A DNA stretch of 64,000 nt from the NCBI GenBank assembly GCA_036386515.1, contig DASVVO010000052.1:62001-126000 (forward strand), in the 5' to 3' direction. This document shows positions 8,063 through 17,338 of the stretch, piece by piece; within the stretch, counting starts at the first letter, position 1, and each line of letters starts with the position of its first letter. The translations under genes were made by a program, and so were the position numbers. Under the pieces are notes generated by a model. That model was not told the DNA's origin and searched no databases. It worked only from the letters and a program-made list of their open reading frames with translations. The DNA is from JAIVJZ01 sp036386515 (GTDB lineage: Bacteria; Acidobacteriota; Blastocatellia; Pyrinomonadales; Pyrinomonadaceae).

Positions 8063-9016
8063 ATGAAAAGTTATAACGCGGGGAAAAATTTAACCAGCAA
8101 AGAGGCGGCGCGCTTGTTGGGCGCGAGCGAAGCCTCCGTCAAACGCTGGGCTGACGGAGGCCTGCTGCCCTCGGAGAAGACGGCGGGCGGGCACCGCAGG
8201 TTTCGTCCCGAAGACGTGGCGCGGTTCAAACGTGAGAACGGCGGCGCGTCGTCTGCCGCCACGCTGCGCCGTGCGCGCGGGGCGGGCGCGGACTCCGCCG
8301 CCGCGTCGTCGCGCGCGGGCGAACGCGTCGCCCCGTCTGAGACGGAAAGCGACGCGAGCATGGAGGCGTCGGCCGACTCGCTGTTCGACGCGTTGACGCG
8401 CGGCGATGCGGAGGAGACGGCCGCGCTGCTCGTCAAAACCTATCTCGACGGCCGCTCCCTCGCCTTCATCTTCGACCGGCTGCTGGCGACGGCGATGCGA
8501 AAGGTCGGCGACCTCTGGCAGCAGGGCGACCTCACGGTGGCCGAGGAGCATCTCGCCACGCGCGCCGCTCTGAGCGCGCTGCAAACTTTGGACACGGTGG
8601 TGGCGGAACCGGAGGCCAACAACTTACTGGCCGTCTGTTGCGGCGCGGAAGACGACTTTCACGAACTGCCCGTGCTATGCACGGAGTTGCTTCTCAAACA
8701 CGAGGGTTGGGAGGTGCTGAGTCTGGGGGCGAACACGCCCCTCTACTCGCTCACGGAAATGGTCGCGCGGCTCCACCCGCGCCTCGCCTGCGTGGCCTCG
8801 ACCATCCTCGGCGACCCGTCGCGCGCCGTCCGCGAGTTTCGAGAGCTGCGCGCGACCGCGACGCGCGTGGGCGCGGCCATCGTTCTCGGCGGCGCGGGAT
8901 TCGCCGGCGACAACCTGCGCCTCAGGCTCCCCGCCGAACTCTACCCCGACAACTTTCAACAACTGCTCGACTTCGCCGACTCGCTCGTCGTCGCACGGCC
9001 GCCCCGCACGCCTTAA
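8063..9016 (+). CDS. carH: CarH/LitR-like B12-dependent photoreceptor transcriptional regulator
   Basis: The 317-residue protein has a MerR-type winged helix at about 9-60 (AARLLGASEASVKRW, then the GGHRRF wing). After a low-complexity linker comes a cobalamin-binding region with the CarH cap motif W-x9-EH (Trp152, Glu162, His163) and His200 in DDFHELP at the place of the lower cobalt ligand. CarH proteins hold adenosylcobalamin, repress carotenoid genes in the dark and release DNA in light. Divergent orientation from idi-crt supports the same job here. The glycine of the usual DxHxxG motif appears as proline (HELP). Ribosome-binding site GGGAG precedes the ATG. Confidence 0.87.
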   Translation: MKSYNAGKNLTSKEAARLLGASEASVKRWADGGLLPSEKTAGGHRRFRPEDVARFKRENGGASSAATLRRARGAGADSAAASSRAGERVAPSETESDASMEASADSLFDALTRGDAEETAALLVKTYLDGRSLAFIFDRLLATAMRKVGDLWQQGDLTVAEEHLATRAALSALQTLDTVVAEPEANNLLAVCCGAEDDFHELPVLCTELLLKHEGWEVLSLGANTPLYSLTEMVARLHPRLACVASTILGDPSRAVREFRELRATATRVGAAIVLGGAGFAGDNLRLRLPAELYPDNFQQLLDFADSLVVARPPRTP

Positions 9017-9022
9017 CGCTAC

Positions 9023-9041
9023 GGCGACGGCGGCGGTCGCC
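9023..9041. terminator. Small GC hairpin between convergent genes
   Basis: GGCGAC (9023-9028) pairs with GTCGCC (9036-9041) across a 7-nt loop. It lies between the ends of the regulator gene and the small gene on the other strand. Only a short T run follows, so it is a weak terminator candidate. Confidence 0.3.
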
Positions 9042-9046
9042 GCGCT

Positions 9047-9301
9047 TTAATCGGCCGCCTGGCTGTCGAGCGATTGCAGTGCGCGTTCGAGCATCGCGCG
9101 GTGCGCGGGATTCGTCGCGCGTTCGAGTTGATCGAGGATGCGCGCCCTCGACAAGCGGAGTGATTCCAGTTTCGCTTCGCGCTCGCGCTCGGCGGGCGAG
9201 GAACTATTTCTGCGCAGGCGCGCCTCCGCCGCCTGCTGCTGCCGCTCCATAGCGTCTTCCATCTGCCCCGCCAGCGCGTCTCCGTCCCATCCTCCGGCCA
9301 T
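9047..9301 (-). CDS. Small charged hypothetical protein, likely coiled coil
   Basis: An 84-residue protein rich in Glu, Arg, Gln and Ala, with an amphipathic helical pattern from about residue 15 to 75 and no membrane segment. I do not recognise a family. The ATG at 9301 has a strong purine-rich ribosome-binding region (GGAGAGGGGAG) immediately upstream, the main support that it is translated. It is downstream of the release-factor-like gene on the same strand, separated by about 80 bp. Confidence 0.6.
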   Translation of the reverse strand: MAGGWDGDALAGQMEDAMERQQQAAEARLRRNSSSPAEREREAKLESLRLSRARILDQLERATNPAHRAMLERALQSLDSQAAD

Positions 9302-9383
9302 CGCTCCCCTCTCCTTCCCGCCCCGCGCGGGGCATCGCCAATCACACTCGTCTCACACTCGTCGTCTCAACCGCGACACGTGC

Positions 9384-9734
9384 TCAATCGTCCTTCTCCG
9401 GCTTCGCGCGCGAACGTTTCAGGCGCGAGCGGCGCGCCTTCGTCTCCAGCGTGCGCTCCTTCGCGCCGCGCGTCGCGCGCGTCGGGACGCGCTTCGGCGC
9501 GCGATGATTCAACTTCTCCACGCGCTCGCGGAGTTTGCGCAAACAGGTCGCTTTATTCTGATGTTGGCTGCGCGCCTCGCGGCACGTGACGGCTATGCCC
9601 GTCGGCCGGTGCGTGAGCCTGACCGCGCTCTCCGTCTTGTTGACGTGCTGGCCGCCGGGGCCGCTGGAACGGAAGGTGTCAACCTCGCATTCCCGCAACA
9701 GGTCTTCGTCGGATTCCGGGAGTATGATCTTCAC
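9384..9734 (-). CDS. Peptide chain release factor-like protein with GGQ domain
   Basis: The 116-residue protein consists of a class-I release factor catalytic domain: RSSGPGGQHVNKTESAVRL at about residues 22-40, with the universal GGQ that triggers peptidyl-tRNA hydrolysis, and a strongly basic tail (many Arg/Lys after residue 75). There is no codon-recognition domain. This architecture is that of ArfB (YaeJ)/C12orf65-type ribosome rescue factors, whose basic tail enters the empty mRNA channel of stalled ribosomes. It is shorter than E. coli ArfB (140 residues). Confidence 0.85.
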   Translation of the reverse strand: MKIILPESDEDLLRECEVDTFRSSGPGGQHVNKTESAVRLTHRPTGIAVTCREARSQHQNKATCLRKLRERVEKLNHRAPKRVPTRATRGAKERTLETKARRSRLKRSRAKPEKDD

Positions 9735-9803
9735 GGTCGCTCACCCGAACAAACTCGCTCGACATTCGCTCATCCGGCGCGCGTGCCGGTTTCAACGTCA
9801 GAC

Positions 9804-10958
9804 TCAGGAAAGTTTGATGACGTTTTTGATGCCGCCCGCTTTGCCGAGCAACAGTTCGCGGTGCTCCTCGATGGGCACGCGCGACGTGATCAGCGACTCG
9901 ACGACTTGCGGCCAACGCCCGTGGAAGATTTCGAGATCGCGGATGGCGGCCTCGAACGCTTCGCGCCCGGCGTTGACCGTGCCGAAGGCCACTTGATTGC
10001 GCAGCACCAGATTGCGCATCAGGAAGTCCGTATCAACTGCCACGGGCGCTTTCCTGCCCGGCACGCCCGTGAAGACGAACACGCCGTTCGTGTCGAGATG
10101 TTTCATCACCTCGAAGGCCAGGCCCGACGCGCCGACCGCCTCGTAGACGAGATCGATGCCGCCCACCTCCGCGGCCAATGCTTCGACCGCGTGCGTCTCC
10201 GTGGAGATGTATTTCCCGCCGAACGACTCGACGAGACGCGCCTTCTCGCTCGTGGCCGATTCTCTCGAATAGACGTAGGTGTCGAACCCGGCGACGACCA
10301 GAGCCATCGCGCCGAGCAACCCCACCGGCCCCGCCCCGAGCACCACGGCGCGATGATAAAGCCACTCGCGCCCGCCCGCGCTCGCGCCCGCCGGAATGCT
10401 CCCCTCCGGCGGCTGCGCGTCGCCCGGCGCAAACCACCACGGGAGACGCTTCTGCACCTGCCACACTTCGGCCAGAGCTTTCTCCGCAATCGTCAGAGGC
10501 TCGACCAGCACGCCGATCTCGCGCAAGTGCGCGGGCAGCGCGTTCATGTGTCGCTCGTCGTCAACGACGAACTCCGTCAGGTAGCCGTGCCGCTCCTTGA
10601 TGCCGCGCTCGGTGAAGTCGCCCGTGACGCAAAAATCCTGTCGCCCCATCCGGCACGCGACGCACGTCTCGTGCGGGCACGGGCGACGCACCGAGGCGAC
10701 GACGAGGTCGCCCGCTTTGAGTCTCGTCACGCCGTCGCCCGTCTCAACCACTTCGGAGAGCGATTCGTGGCCGAGCACGAGATAAGGCGAGTTCGGCGGC
10801 GGCATGCCGTATTCAAAGGCGCAAATCTCCTTGTCCGTGCCGCAGATGCCGACTTCGAGCACGCGCAGCTTAACCTCGGTCGGCGACGAAAGACGCGGCT
10901 CCTCGTGCTCGACGAGCTTGATTTCTTTCGTTTCGGGGAAGACGGCGACTGCTTTCAT
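9804..10958 (-). CDS. Glucose 1-dehydrogenase-like zinc alcohol dehydrogenase
   Basis: A medium-chain dehydrogenase of 384 residues. The N-terminal GroES-like domain has the catalytic-zinc region VGICGTDKE and LGHE, and a structural-zinc-like region with several cysteines (CPHETCVACRMGRQDFC). The Rossmann domain has GAGPVGLLGAMAL. The glutamate before PLTIAEKA and the C-terminal block resemble archaeal and haloarchaeal glucose dehydrogenases, which oxidise aldoses with NAD(P). I start at the ATG at 10958 (MKAVAVFPE), since residues upstream of it do not fit the family. Substrate is not certain. Confidence 0.82.
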   Translation of the reverse strand: MKAVAVFPETKEIKLVEHEEPRLSSPTEVKLRVLEVGICGTDKEICAFEYGMPPPNSPYLVLGHESLSEVVETGDGVTRLKAGDLVVASVRRPCPHETCVACRMGRQDFCVTGDFTERGIKERHGYLTEFVVDDERHMNALPAHLREIGVLVEPLTIAEKALAEVWQVQKRLPWWFAPGDAQPPEGSIPAGASAGGREWLYHRAVVLGAGPVGLLGAMALVVAGFDTYVYSRESATSEKARLVESFGGKYISTETHAVEALAAEVGGIDLVYEAVGASGLAFEVMKHLDTNGVFVFTGVPGRKAPVAVDTDFLMRNLVLRNQVAFGTVNAGREAFEAAIRDLEIFHGRWPQVVESLITSRVPIEEHRELLLGKAGGIKNVIKLS

Positions 10959-11015
10959 ATGTTCATGCTCACACCAGACTCTGCCCGCTTGCGCTCGCAC
11001 ACGCGCGCATGCGCC

Positions 11016-12827
11016 TTATTCGCCGAGCGCGGCGTATTTGAAGATGCGGAACCTGTATTGCTGCTGCGCGCGGATGTTCGCTGCGACCGCGCCGTGCAGG
11101 TTCTCGTCCCACGTCGCGTATTGCTCGATGAAACGATCAGCCGCCGCCCTGTCGCCCGCCGACTGTACTTCGAGCACGCGCTTCAGGAGGTCGCCGACGG
11201 CGTCGTGGTATTTGCCGTAGTTGATCGAGAGCCGCTTGCTCTGCGGGTCGAAGCGCAGCACGCCGCGCTCCAAAAAGAAGTTCCACTGCATGAGTTGCAT
11301 GGTGTTGTAGGGCTGCGTGCGGCGCGGGCGGTTGTTTTGCAGGACGCGCTGGATGCCGCTCGCGTAGAGCGAGCGCAGTTGCGCCTCGGTGTAATAACCG
11401 GATTTGCGCAACGCCTCGGCGACGTAGAGCGAAACGAGGTCGGCCTTCATCTCTTCGAGCAGGCTGGAGTTCGCTTCCAGGGCCGTGTCGAGGTCGCGCC
11501 CGTCGCGCGTCCGGTCTACGCCGAGGTAGTGCCCGACCTCGTGCCAGAGCGTGCGGTAGAAACTGCCGTCGAAGGTGAGTTCGCCCGCGTGCGCGGGGGC
11601 GACGGCCGCGCCCCACGCATTGCCGGAGCCTTTGAAAATTTCCGGGTGACGCATGATGTTGGCGCGCAGGAGGATGGTGCGCCCGTAGCGGCGCGCGAGG
11701 TAGCTCTCGTTCGGCAGGATGGTCGCCGTGTTGCCGCCGCGCGATTGGCCGAAGTCCGCGATCACGTCGTAGACGCCGACGGGGATGTCTTCGCGCACGC
11801 GCTTGTGGCGGTCGTAGGGCAGAGAGTCTTCGAGCGCCTGCAAGCCCTTCATCGCGCGACGCAACTCGTCCGTCTCCTGCCGCCGCGTGGCGAGCACGTT
11901 GAAAGCGTAGAAGGCTTTGACGCCGTAGAGTTCGTCGTCGTAAACCTCGTAAGAGCCGATCTGCGCGTTGAGGTTCTTGAAGCGGCCGGTGATCCAGGCG
12001 GCGTCGCCCGATTCGTAATCATCCGAGAGCAGGTCGCGGCCGCGATTGCGCAGGTAACGCGCGAATTCCTCGTCGTCTTTCTGCACGGCGTCGGCGGCCT
12101 CGTGCAGGAGCGCGTGCGAGCGAATCATCTCGTCGGCGTAAGCGACCGAATAAGGCACGGCGTATAACATCCTGGGATCGGGGCGCGCGGAGAGTTTGGT
12201 CAGATCGTTTTGCAGACCCGGATGCAGCGTCGAGAGCACGGGATACTGCCTGAGCTTGGCGAGGTCTTCCCGCAGATTTTGCGCGGTGGCGCGGCGGACG
12301 ACCGTGCGCAGGTCAAGGAGCGAGTCTTTTCTTTCCGGGTGCGCGGCGAGAAACGCTTCGACTTCCGCTTTGGTGATGCCCCACGGGTAGACGTTGTGGC
12401 CGGGCGGCGTCATCTCCACGGGCAGGAACGGCTCGCGCTTGTTATCGAGCGTCGTCGTGATCGGCCCCTGATTCAGACGGTAGAGCGCGAGCAGGTTTTG
12501 CGTCGGCTCCGCGTTCGTGCGCCGGTCGAGCAGCGCGAGCGCGCGGCGCGCGGAGAGCGCGTCGCGGTGTCGCTGCCGCTCGTACACGTCCTGAAAAATT
12601 TGTCCCACTTCGAGCAGCTTGGCGACCGCCTTGCGCTCGCCCTCGCTCAGGTGCGAGATGTCCGGCGCGAGACGCACGGTTTGCGTCCTGGCGATGATCG
12701 CCCCGCTCCGCTCCGCCGACCAGTAACCGGCGGGCAGCGCGCCGCCGGAATTTCTGTTCGTCGCGGTCTGCGCCTGAGCGCACGCGCACGCGACGAGGAT
12801 GACAGTTAAGCTCCGCAAGATTTTCAT
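11016..12827 (-). CDS. Secreted M49-like zinc metallopeptidase, probable lipoprotein
   Basis: A 603-residue protein with a signal peptide and a possible lipobox LVAC at 11-14. The zinc site is HEVGH at 429-433 and a second glutamate-bearing motif EEMKADLVSLY begins at 458. The pairing of a histidine motif with EE-x-[RK]-A-[DE] is the signature of the dipeptidyl peptidase III family (M49). Classical M49 enzymes have six-residue HExxxH, whereas this one has the ordinary five-residue HExxH. It would act outside the cytoplasm on peptides. A GAGGTGAG ribosome-binding site precedes the ATG. It is the upstream neighbour of the glucose dehydrogenase gene on the same strand. Confidence 0.75.
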   Translation of the reverse strand: MKILRSLTVILVACACAQAQTATNRNSGGALPAGYWSAERSGAIIARTQTVRLAPDISHLSEGERKAVAKLLEVGQIFQDVYERQRHRDALSARRALALLDRRTNAEPTQNLLALYRLNQGPITTTLDNKREPFLPVEMTPPGHNVYPWGITKAEVEAFLAAHPERKDSLLDLRTVVRRATAQNLREDLAKLRQYPVLSTLHPGLQNDLTKLSARPDPRMLYAVPYSVAYADEMIRSHALLHEAADAVQKDDEEFARYLRNRGRDLLSDDYESGDAAWITGRFKNLNAQIGSYEVYDDELYGVKAFYAFNVLATRRQETDELRRAMKGLQALEDSLPYDRHKRVREDIPVGVYDVIADFGQSRGGNTATILPNESYLARRYGRTILLRANIMRHPEIFKGSGNAWGAAVAPAHAGELTFDGSFYRTLWHEVGHYLGVDRTRDGRDLDTALEANSSLLEEMKADLVSLYVAEALRKSGYYTEAQLRSLYASGIQRVLQNNRPRRTQPYNTMQLMQWNFFLERGVLRFDPQSKRLSINYGKYHDAVGDLLKRVLEVQSAGDRAAADRFIEQYATWDENLHGAVAANIRAQQQYRFRIFKYAALGE

Positions 12828-12960
12828 GGCTCACCTCTGCTGATTTTTGCTGCCGCCGATTTTACCGGATGCGCGTGCCGTTAAGATAGCAGCCGCGCCC
12901 GCCGCCCGCTCGCTCGCGCCGCCGCGCGCCCGCCCGGTGCGAGTTGCGCTCGCGCGCATG

Positions 12961-12966
12961 TATAAT
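12961..12966 (+). promoter_or_regulatory. Consensus -10 box upstream of the AAA+ gene
   Basis: A perfect TATAAT sits about 68 bp before the chosen start; no good -35 is seen at 16-18 nt upstream. It also argues against the in-frame ATG at 12944, which would lie upstream of the transcription start. Confidence 0.45.
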
Positions 12967-13033
12967 CGCGCCCCTCAAGCGTCAAGCGAAAGCGAATCAA
13001 TCGAACCAGGCCGCCGGGCGGCGAGAATTAATC

Positions 13034-14473
13034 TTGGCTGAGAACAATCATCAACTGATCGCTCACCTGCGCCGAGCCGTGGAGGAGTTGGTTGCCCCGC
13101 TCGCCGGGAGCATTCAGATGGTCTGGCGTGGGGGCGAGGCTTCCACGCCCGACGCGCGCACGGTGTTGGAGAATCACCTGCGGCTGACCGCGCGGCAGTT
13201 CATCGACGCGAGAGCCGCGCCCGCCGCCGAGAAGCAAAGATTCTACGAAGACATCTGCCGCGCCTTTCGCCTGCGCGCCGAGGCGGACGCGTTTGCCAAC
13301 GTCAACCCCGTTTACCGGTCGGAACCGCCCCTCGCAAAAAACTTCTACGACGCGCCCGTCAGCATCTCTTATCTCGAAACCTACGACGCGCGCCACGGCA
13401 CGAGCTACGCGGACAAGACGCGCCACCTGCTCTTTCAGTTCGCCAATCTCGTCATCAAGTTCGACGGCCGCGTCACGCCCGGCGAGGAAGCCGCGCTCTC
13501 GGAGTTCAAAGAAATTCTCTACCCGGCGGGGAGCGGCGGAGCGGCGGTCGAGCATTCGCAGGCGGCCTCAGCGGCGGCGGCGGAGCAGTCGCCTTCGGCC
13601 GAGGCGGCGCGGGAAGAACCGCCGCGCCGGCTTGAAGACGTGCTCGCCGAGTTGGACGCGCTCGTCGGCCTTGAGCGCGTAAAGGCGGACGTGCGGCAAT
13701 TGATCAACTTCCTCAAGGTGCAGAAGATGCGCGAGGAGCAAGGTCTGCGCGGGCTGACCACTTCGCGCCACCTCGTTTTTTACGGCAACCCCGGCACCGG
13801 CAAGACCACCATCGCGCGCCTGCTCGCGCAAGTCTATCGCGCGCTCGGCATCCTGCGGCGCGGCCACCTCGTCGAGACGGATCGCGCCGGGCTGGTCGCC
13901 GGGTACGTCGGGCAGACGGCTTTGAAAGTGCGCGAAGTGGTGGAGCGCGCGCTCGGCGGCGTGCTGTTCATAGACGAGGCTTACGCGCTCACTTCGGGCG
14001 GCGGGAACGACTTCGGGCAGGAGGCCGTCGAGACGCTGCTCAAGATGATGGAAGACCACCGCGACGATCTGATCGTGGTGGTCGCCGGTTACACGGAACA
14101 GATGGGCGACTTTCTCGACTCCAACCCGGGGCTGCGCTCGCGTTTCAGCAAGCACTTCCACTTCGACGACTACGACCCGCCGCAACTGACGCGCATCTTT
14201 CAAGCCTTCTGCCGCAAGGCCGACTTTCACCTGTCGCACGCGGCGGAAAAAGAACTCGCCGGGATTTTCGCCATCCTCTCCACGGCGCGCGACGAGACGT
14301 TCGGCAACGCACGCCTCGCGCGCAATCTCTTTGAAACGACCGTCAACAAACAGGCCAATCGCATCGTCTCGCTGCCCTTGATCGACAAAGCGACGCTGGC
14401 CGCCATCGAAGCGGCCGACATCCCCACCGCCGACGACCTGCGCGCGGGCGGCATCCTCGCCCGCACCGCTTGA
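13034..14473 (+). CDS. CbbX/SpoVK-type AAA+ ATPase
   Basis: The 479-residue protein has an N-terminal helical domain (about 1-160) followed by a linker and one AAA+ module: Walker A GNPGTGKTT near residue 251, pore-loop region with GYVGQT, Walker B VLFIDEAYAL near 310, sensor region VVVAGY and arginine-finger-like NPGLRSRF. Family members include the Rubisco activase CbbX and the sporulation protein SpoVK, which remodel partner proteins. No Rubisco or sporulation gene is in the window, so the client is unknown. The start is probably the TTG at 13034; a purely upstream ATG at 12944 is in frame but its residues look non-coding. Confidence 0.82.
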   Translation: MAENNHQLIAHLRRAVEELVAPLAGSIQMVWRGGEASTPDARTVLENHLRLTARQFIDARAAPAAEKQRFYEDICRAFRLRAEADAFANVNPVYRSEPPLAKNFYDAPVSISYLETYDARHGTSYADKTRHLLFQFANLVIKFDGRVTPGEEAALSEFKEILYPAGSGGAAVEHSQAASAAAAEQSPSAEAAREEPPRRLEDVLAELDALVGLERVKADVRQLINFLKVQKMREEQGLRGLTTSRHLVFYGNPGTGKTTIARLLAQVYRALGILRRGHLVETDRAGLVAGYVGQTALKVREVVERALGGVLFIDEAYALTSGGGNDFGQEAVETLLKMMEDHRDDLIVVVAGYTEQMGDFLDSNPGLRSRFSKHFHFDDYDPPQLTRIFQAFCRKADFHLSHAAEKELAGIFAILSTARDETFGNARLARNLFETTVNKQANRIVSLPLIDKATLAAIEAADIPTADDLRAGGILARTA

Positions 14474-14602
14474 AGCCGCGCGCGCGAGTCGCCCTCCGGT
14501 TCAACATCTCCAACTATCCGCAGTTGTCGCCGCGCTTGCCGTCCGAGCTTGCCGTTTGAATCCGTCCCGGCGCGAATCGTGGCGCGGCCGCTTGAAGTCG
14601 GC

Positions 14603-14608
14603 TAGAAT
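14603..14608 (+). promoter_or_regulatory. Possible -10 box before the M28 peptidase gene
   Basis: TAGAAT lies 61 bp before the GTG start with no convincing -35. The 195-bp gap otherwise holds a short GCTTGCCGT direct repeat. Confidence 0.3.
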
Positions 14609-14668
14609 GATCCGGCAATCACTGGCCGCCACAAACAATCTCTGAAAGCTCACGGAGGCGACAACAAC

Positions 14669-16138
14669 GTGCGTCTGTTCCGCTCACTCGCAATTATCTT
14701 TACGCTCATTCAAGCGCCCGCGCTCGCGCAGCAACCCGCGCCGCCTCCCGTGCAAGCGCAACCACGCGCCGCCGAACCGAAGCCCGCGCCGAAGCCTCCG
14801 CCGCCGCGCGTCAAAATCGACGCCTACCGCGAGCGCGCCGCGCGCATCATCGGGGCGGCTTTGACGAGCGACCGCGCCTATCGCCGGCTCGCGCACCTGA
14901 CCGACCGCATCGGCCACCGCCTGAGCGGTTCGACGAATCTGGAGCGCGCGATCGCGTGGGCGCTCTCCGAGATGAAGTCGGACGGGCTGGACAACGTGCG
15001 CGCCGAACGGGTCATGGTTCCGCATTGGGTGCGCGGCGCGGAGAGCCTTGAGTTGACGAGTCCGGCGACGCGCGAGTTGTCCATGCTCGGACTCGGCAAC
15101 AGCGTGGGCACGCCCGCGGAAGGCATCGCGGCCGAGGCCGTCGTCGTGCGCAGCTTCGACGAACTCGACGCGCTCGGCGAACGCGTGCGCGGCAAGATCG
15201 TCGTCTACAACGTGCCCTTCACGACCTACGGCGCGACCGTGCAGTATCGCGGGGCGGGCGCGTCGCGGGCGGCGCGTTACGGGGCGGTGGCCGCGCTCGT
15301 CCGCTCGGTCACGCCCGTCAGCCTCCAGACGCCGCACACGGGCGCGATGAATTACGCCGCAGACCAACCGAAGATTCCCGTCGCCGCCATCACGATTGAA
15401 GGCGCGGAGCTTTTGCAGCGCATGTACGATCGCGGCGAGCGTCCCGCGCTGCGGCTCAGGATGGAAGCGAAGTTTCTGCCGGATGCGGAATCGGCGAACG
15501 TCGTGGCGGAGATCAAGGGGTCGGAGCGGCCGGACGAGGTGGTGCTCATCAGCGGCCACTTCGATTCGTGGGACGTGGGGCAGGGCGCGCACGACGACGG
15601 CGGCGGTTGCATCGTCGCCTGGGAGGCGGTGCGCCTGTTGAAAGAACTCGGCTTGAGGCCGCGCCGCACCATCCGCGCCGTGCTCTACACGAACGAGGAG
15701 AACGGCTTGCGCGGCGGCAACGCCTACCGCGACGCGCATCGCGCCGAGTTGGCGAAACACGTCCTCGCCATCGAATCGGATTCGGGCGTCTATCGCCCGG
15801 AAGGCTTCGGCCTCGCCGCGACGGCCGCGCCGCAAGTGCGCGCCGACATGGAAGAGATCGGGAAACTGCTCGGCGGCATCCGCGCCGGTCGCATCGCGGC
15901 GAACGGCGGCGGCGCGGACATCGGCCCCATCATGCGCGAGGGCGTCCCCGGCGCGAGCCTCGACGTGGACGGCACGCACTACTTCGACATCCACCACACG
16001 GCCGCCGACACGCTCGACAAAGTTGACCCGCAAGACCTCGCGCTCTGCGTCGCGGCGATGGCCGTCATGGCCTACACGGTCGCCGACATGCCGCACGCGT
16101 TGAACGCGCCCATCGCCGCTGCCGCCGTCACCAGATGA
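14669..16138 (+). CDS. Secreted M28-family metallopeptidase (carboxypeptidase Q-like)
   Basis: A 489-residue protein with a signal peptide ending near ALAQ (about residue 21) and a Pro/Ala-rich spacer. The two-zinc M28 core follows: SGHFDSWDVGQGAHDDGGG with the first His and bridging Asp, NEENGLRGG with the catalytic Glu pair, ESDSG, and the final HHTAADT histidine. A protease-associated-type insert (VRGKIVVYN) precedes the catalytic core, as in plasma glutamate carboxypeptidase. It should release amino acids from peptides in the periplasm or outside. The start is GTG with a GGAGG box 11 nt upstream. Its stop overlaps the next gene (ATGA). Confidence 0.88.
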   Translation: MRLFRSLAIIFTLIQAPALAQQPAPPPVQAQPRAAEPKPAPKPPPPRVKIDAYRERAARIIGAALTSDRAYRRLAHLTDRIGHRLSGSTNLERAIAWALSEMKSDGLDNVRAERVMVPHWVRGAESLELTSPATRELSMLGLGNSVGTPAEGIAAEAVVVRSFDELDALGERVRGKIVVYNVPFTTYGATVQYRGAGASRAARYGAVAALVRSVTPVSLQTPHTGAMNYAADQPKIPVAAITIEGAELLQRMYDRGERPALRLRMEAKFLPDAESANVVAEIKGSERPDEVVLISGHFDSWDVGQGAHDDGGGCIVAWEAVRLLKELGLRPRRTIRAVLYTNEENGLRGGNAYRDAHRAELAKHVLAIESDSGVYRPEGFGLAATAAPQVRADMEEIGKLLGGIRAGRIAANGGGADIGPIMREGVPGASLDVDGTHYFDIHHTAADTLDKVDPQDLALCVAAMAVMAYTVADMPHALNAPIAAAAVTR

Positions 16139-17217
16139 TGATGAAAGCGATAATTCTCGCGTTGACCTCGATGCTCGCGCCCGCCTCTGTGCTGCCCGCG
16201 CAGCCACACGCGGGCGCGCCCCGTTGGGAGTCGCAAACGAGCGGCGCGAAGGTTCGTCTGCGCGGCGTGAGCGCGGTCAGCCCGTCGGTGGCGTGGGCGA
16301 GCGGCGAGCGCGGCACGTATGCGCGCACAATTGACGGCGGGCGCACGTGGGCGGCGGGCAGTGTGCCCGGCGCGGCCGAACTCGACTTCCGCGACGTTGA
16401 CGCCTTCGACGCGGACACGGCCTACTTGCTTTCCATCGGCGAGGGCGAGAAGTCGAGAATTTATAAGACGACGGACGGCGGCGCGACGTGGAAGTTGCAA
16501 TTCAAGAACGCCCGCGCGGCGGCCTTCTTCGACGCGATGGCCTTCTGGGATCGCGATCACGGCATCGCCATGAGCGACCCCGTGGACGGGCGTTTCCTCA
16601 TCATCAGCACCGCGGACGGCGGCGCGACGTGGCGCGAGATGCCGCGCGAGGGGATGCCCCCGGCTCTCGCGGGCGAGGGCGGCTTCGCCGCGAGCGGCAC
16701 TTGCATCACGGTCGAGGGCAAGCAGAACGTCTGGTTCGGCACGGGCGGCGCGACGGGCGCGCGGGTGTTTCGTTCAACCGACGCCGGGCGCACCTGGACG
16801 GCGACAAAGACGCCCATCATCCACGGCAAAAGCGCGGGCATCTTCTCCGTCGCCTTCCGCGATGCGAAGCGCGGCGTGATCGTCGGCGGCGATTACACGA
16901 AAGAGGGAGAGTCGAAAAACAACGCGGCCATCACGCGCGACGGCGGCTGGACGTGGACGCCCGTCAACGATGCTGCGCGCCCGCAAGGCTATCGTTCGGT
17001 CGTCGCCTACGTACGGCGCGGCACGAACGGCGCGCCGGTGTTCCTCGTCGCGGTCGGGCCTTCGGGTTCGGATTATTCGACGGACGAAGGCGCGAGTTGG
17101 CGAAGTTTCGGCGCGGAAGGTTTCCACACGGCGAGTTTCACGCGCACAGGCGCGGCGGGCTGGGCGGCCGGTGAACAGGGACGCGTCGCGAAATATCTGC
17201 CCGCCGCTCGGAAGTAA
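16135..17217 (+). CDS. Secreted Ycf48/BNR-repeat beta-propeller protein
   Basis: The 360-residue protein has a signal peptide (about 1-23) and repeated Asp-box-like motifs of the type TxDGGxTW: TIDGGRTW, TTDGGATW, TADGGATW, STDAGRTW and TRDGGWTW, spaced as in seven-bladed propellers of the Ycf48/sialidase-like group. Ycf48 assists photosystem II assembly in cyanobacteria, but many heterotrophs carry relatives of unknown role, often annotated as oxidoreductases. It is translationally coupled to the M28 peptidase (overlap 4 nt), suggesting a joint extracytoplasmic job. Confidence 0.85.
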   Translation: MMMKAIILALTSMLAPASVLPAQPHAGAPRWESQTSGAKVRLRGVSAVSPSVAWASGERGTYARTIDGGRTWAAGSVPGAAELDFRDVDAFDADTAYLLSIGEGEKSRIYKTTDGGATWKLQFKNARAAAFFDAMAFWDRDHGIAMSDPVDGRFLIISTADGGATWREMPREGMPPALAGEGGFAASGTCITVEGKQNVWFGTGGATGARVFRSTDAGRTWTATKTPIIHGKSAGIFSVAFRDAKRGVIVGGDYTKEGESKNNAAITRDGGWTWTPVNDAARPQGYRSVVAYVRRGTNGAPVFLVAVGPSGSDYSTDEGASWRSFGAEGFHTASFTRTGAAGWAAGEQGRVAKYLPAARK

Positions 17218-17338
17218 TCCGCGCGCCGCAGCGGGAAGAAACGCGGAAGAAGAGACGCGGAACGATGCTGCAAAGCTGGAGCGGTCGGGCTGCACACCCA
17301 TCTTCAAGGCGAGCGAACAAATACGCAGACCGGGTTTT

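Noticed and set aside
9138..12167. A 1009-codon open frame on the plus strand
   Set aside because: It is antisense to three well-supported genes (release factor, dehydrogenase, M49-like peptidase) and reads as Arg/His/Val-rich sequence with no motif; long antisense frames are expected at this GC content.
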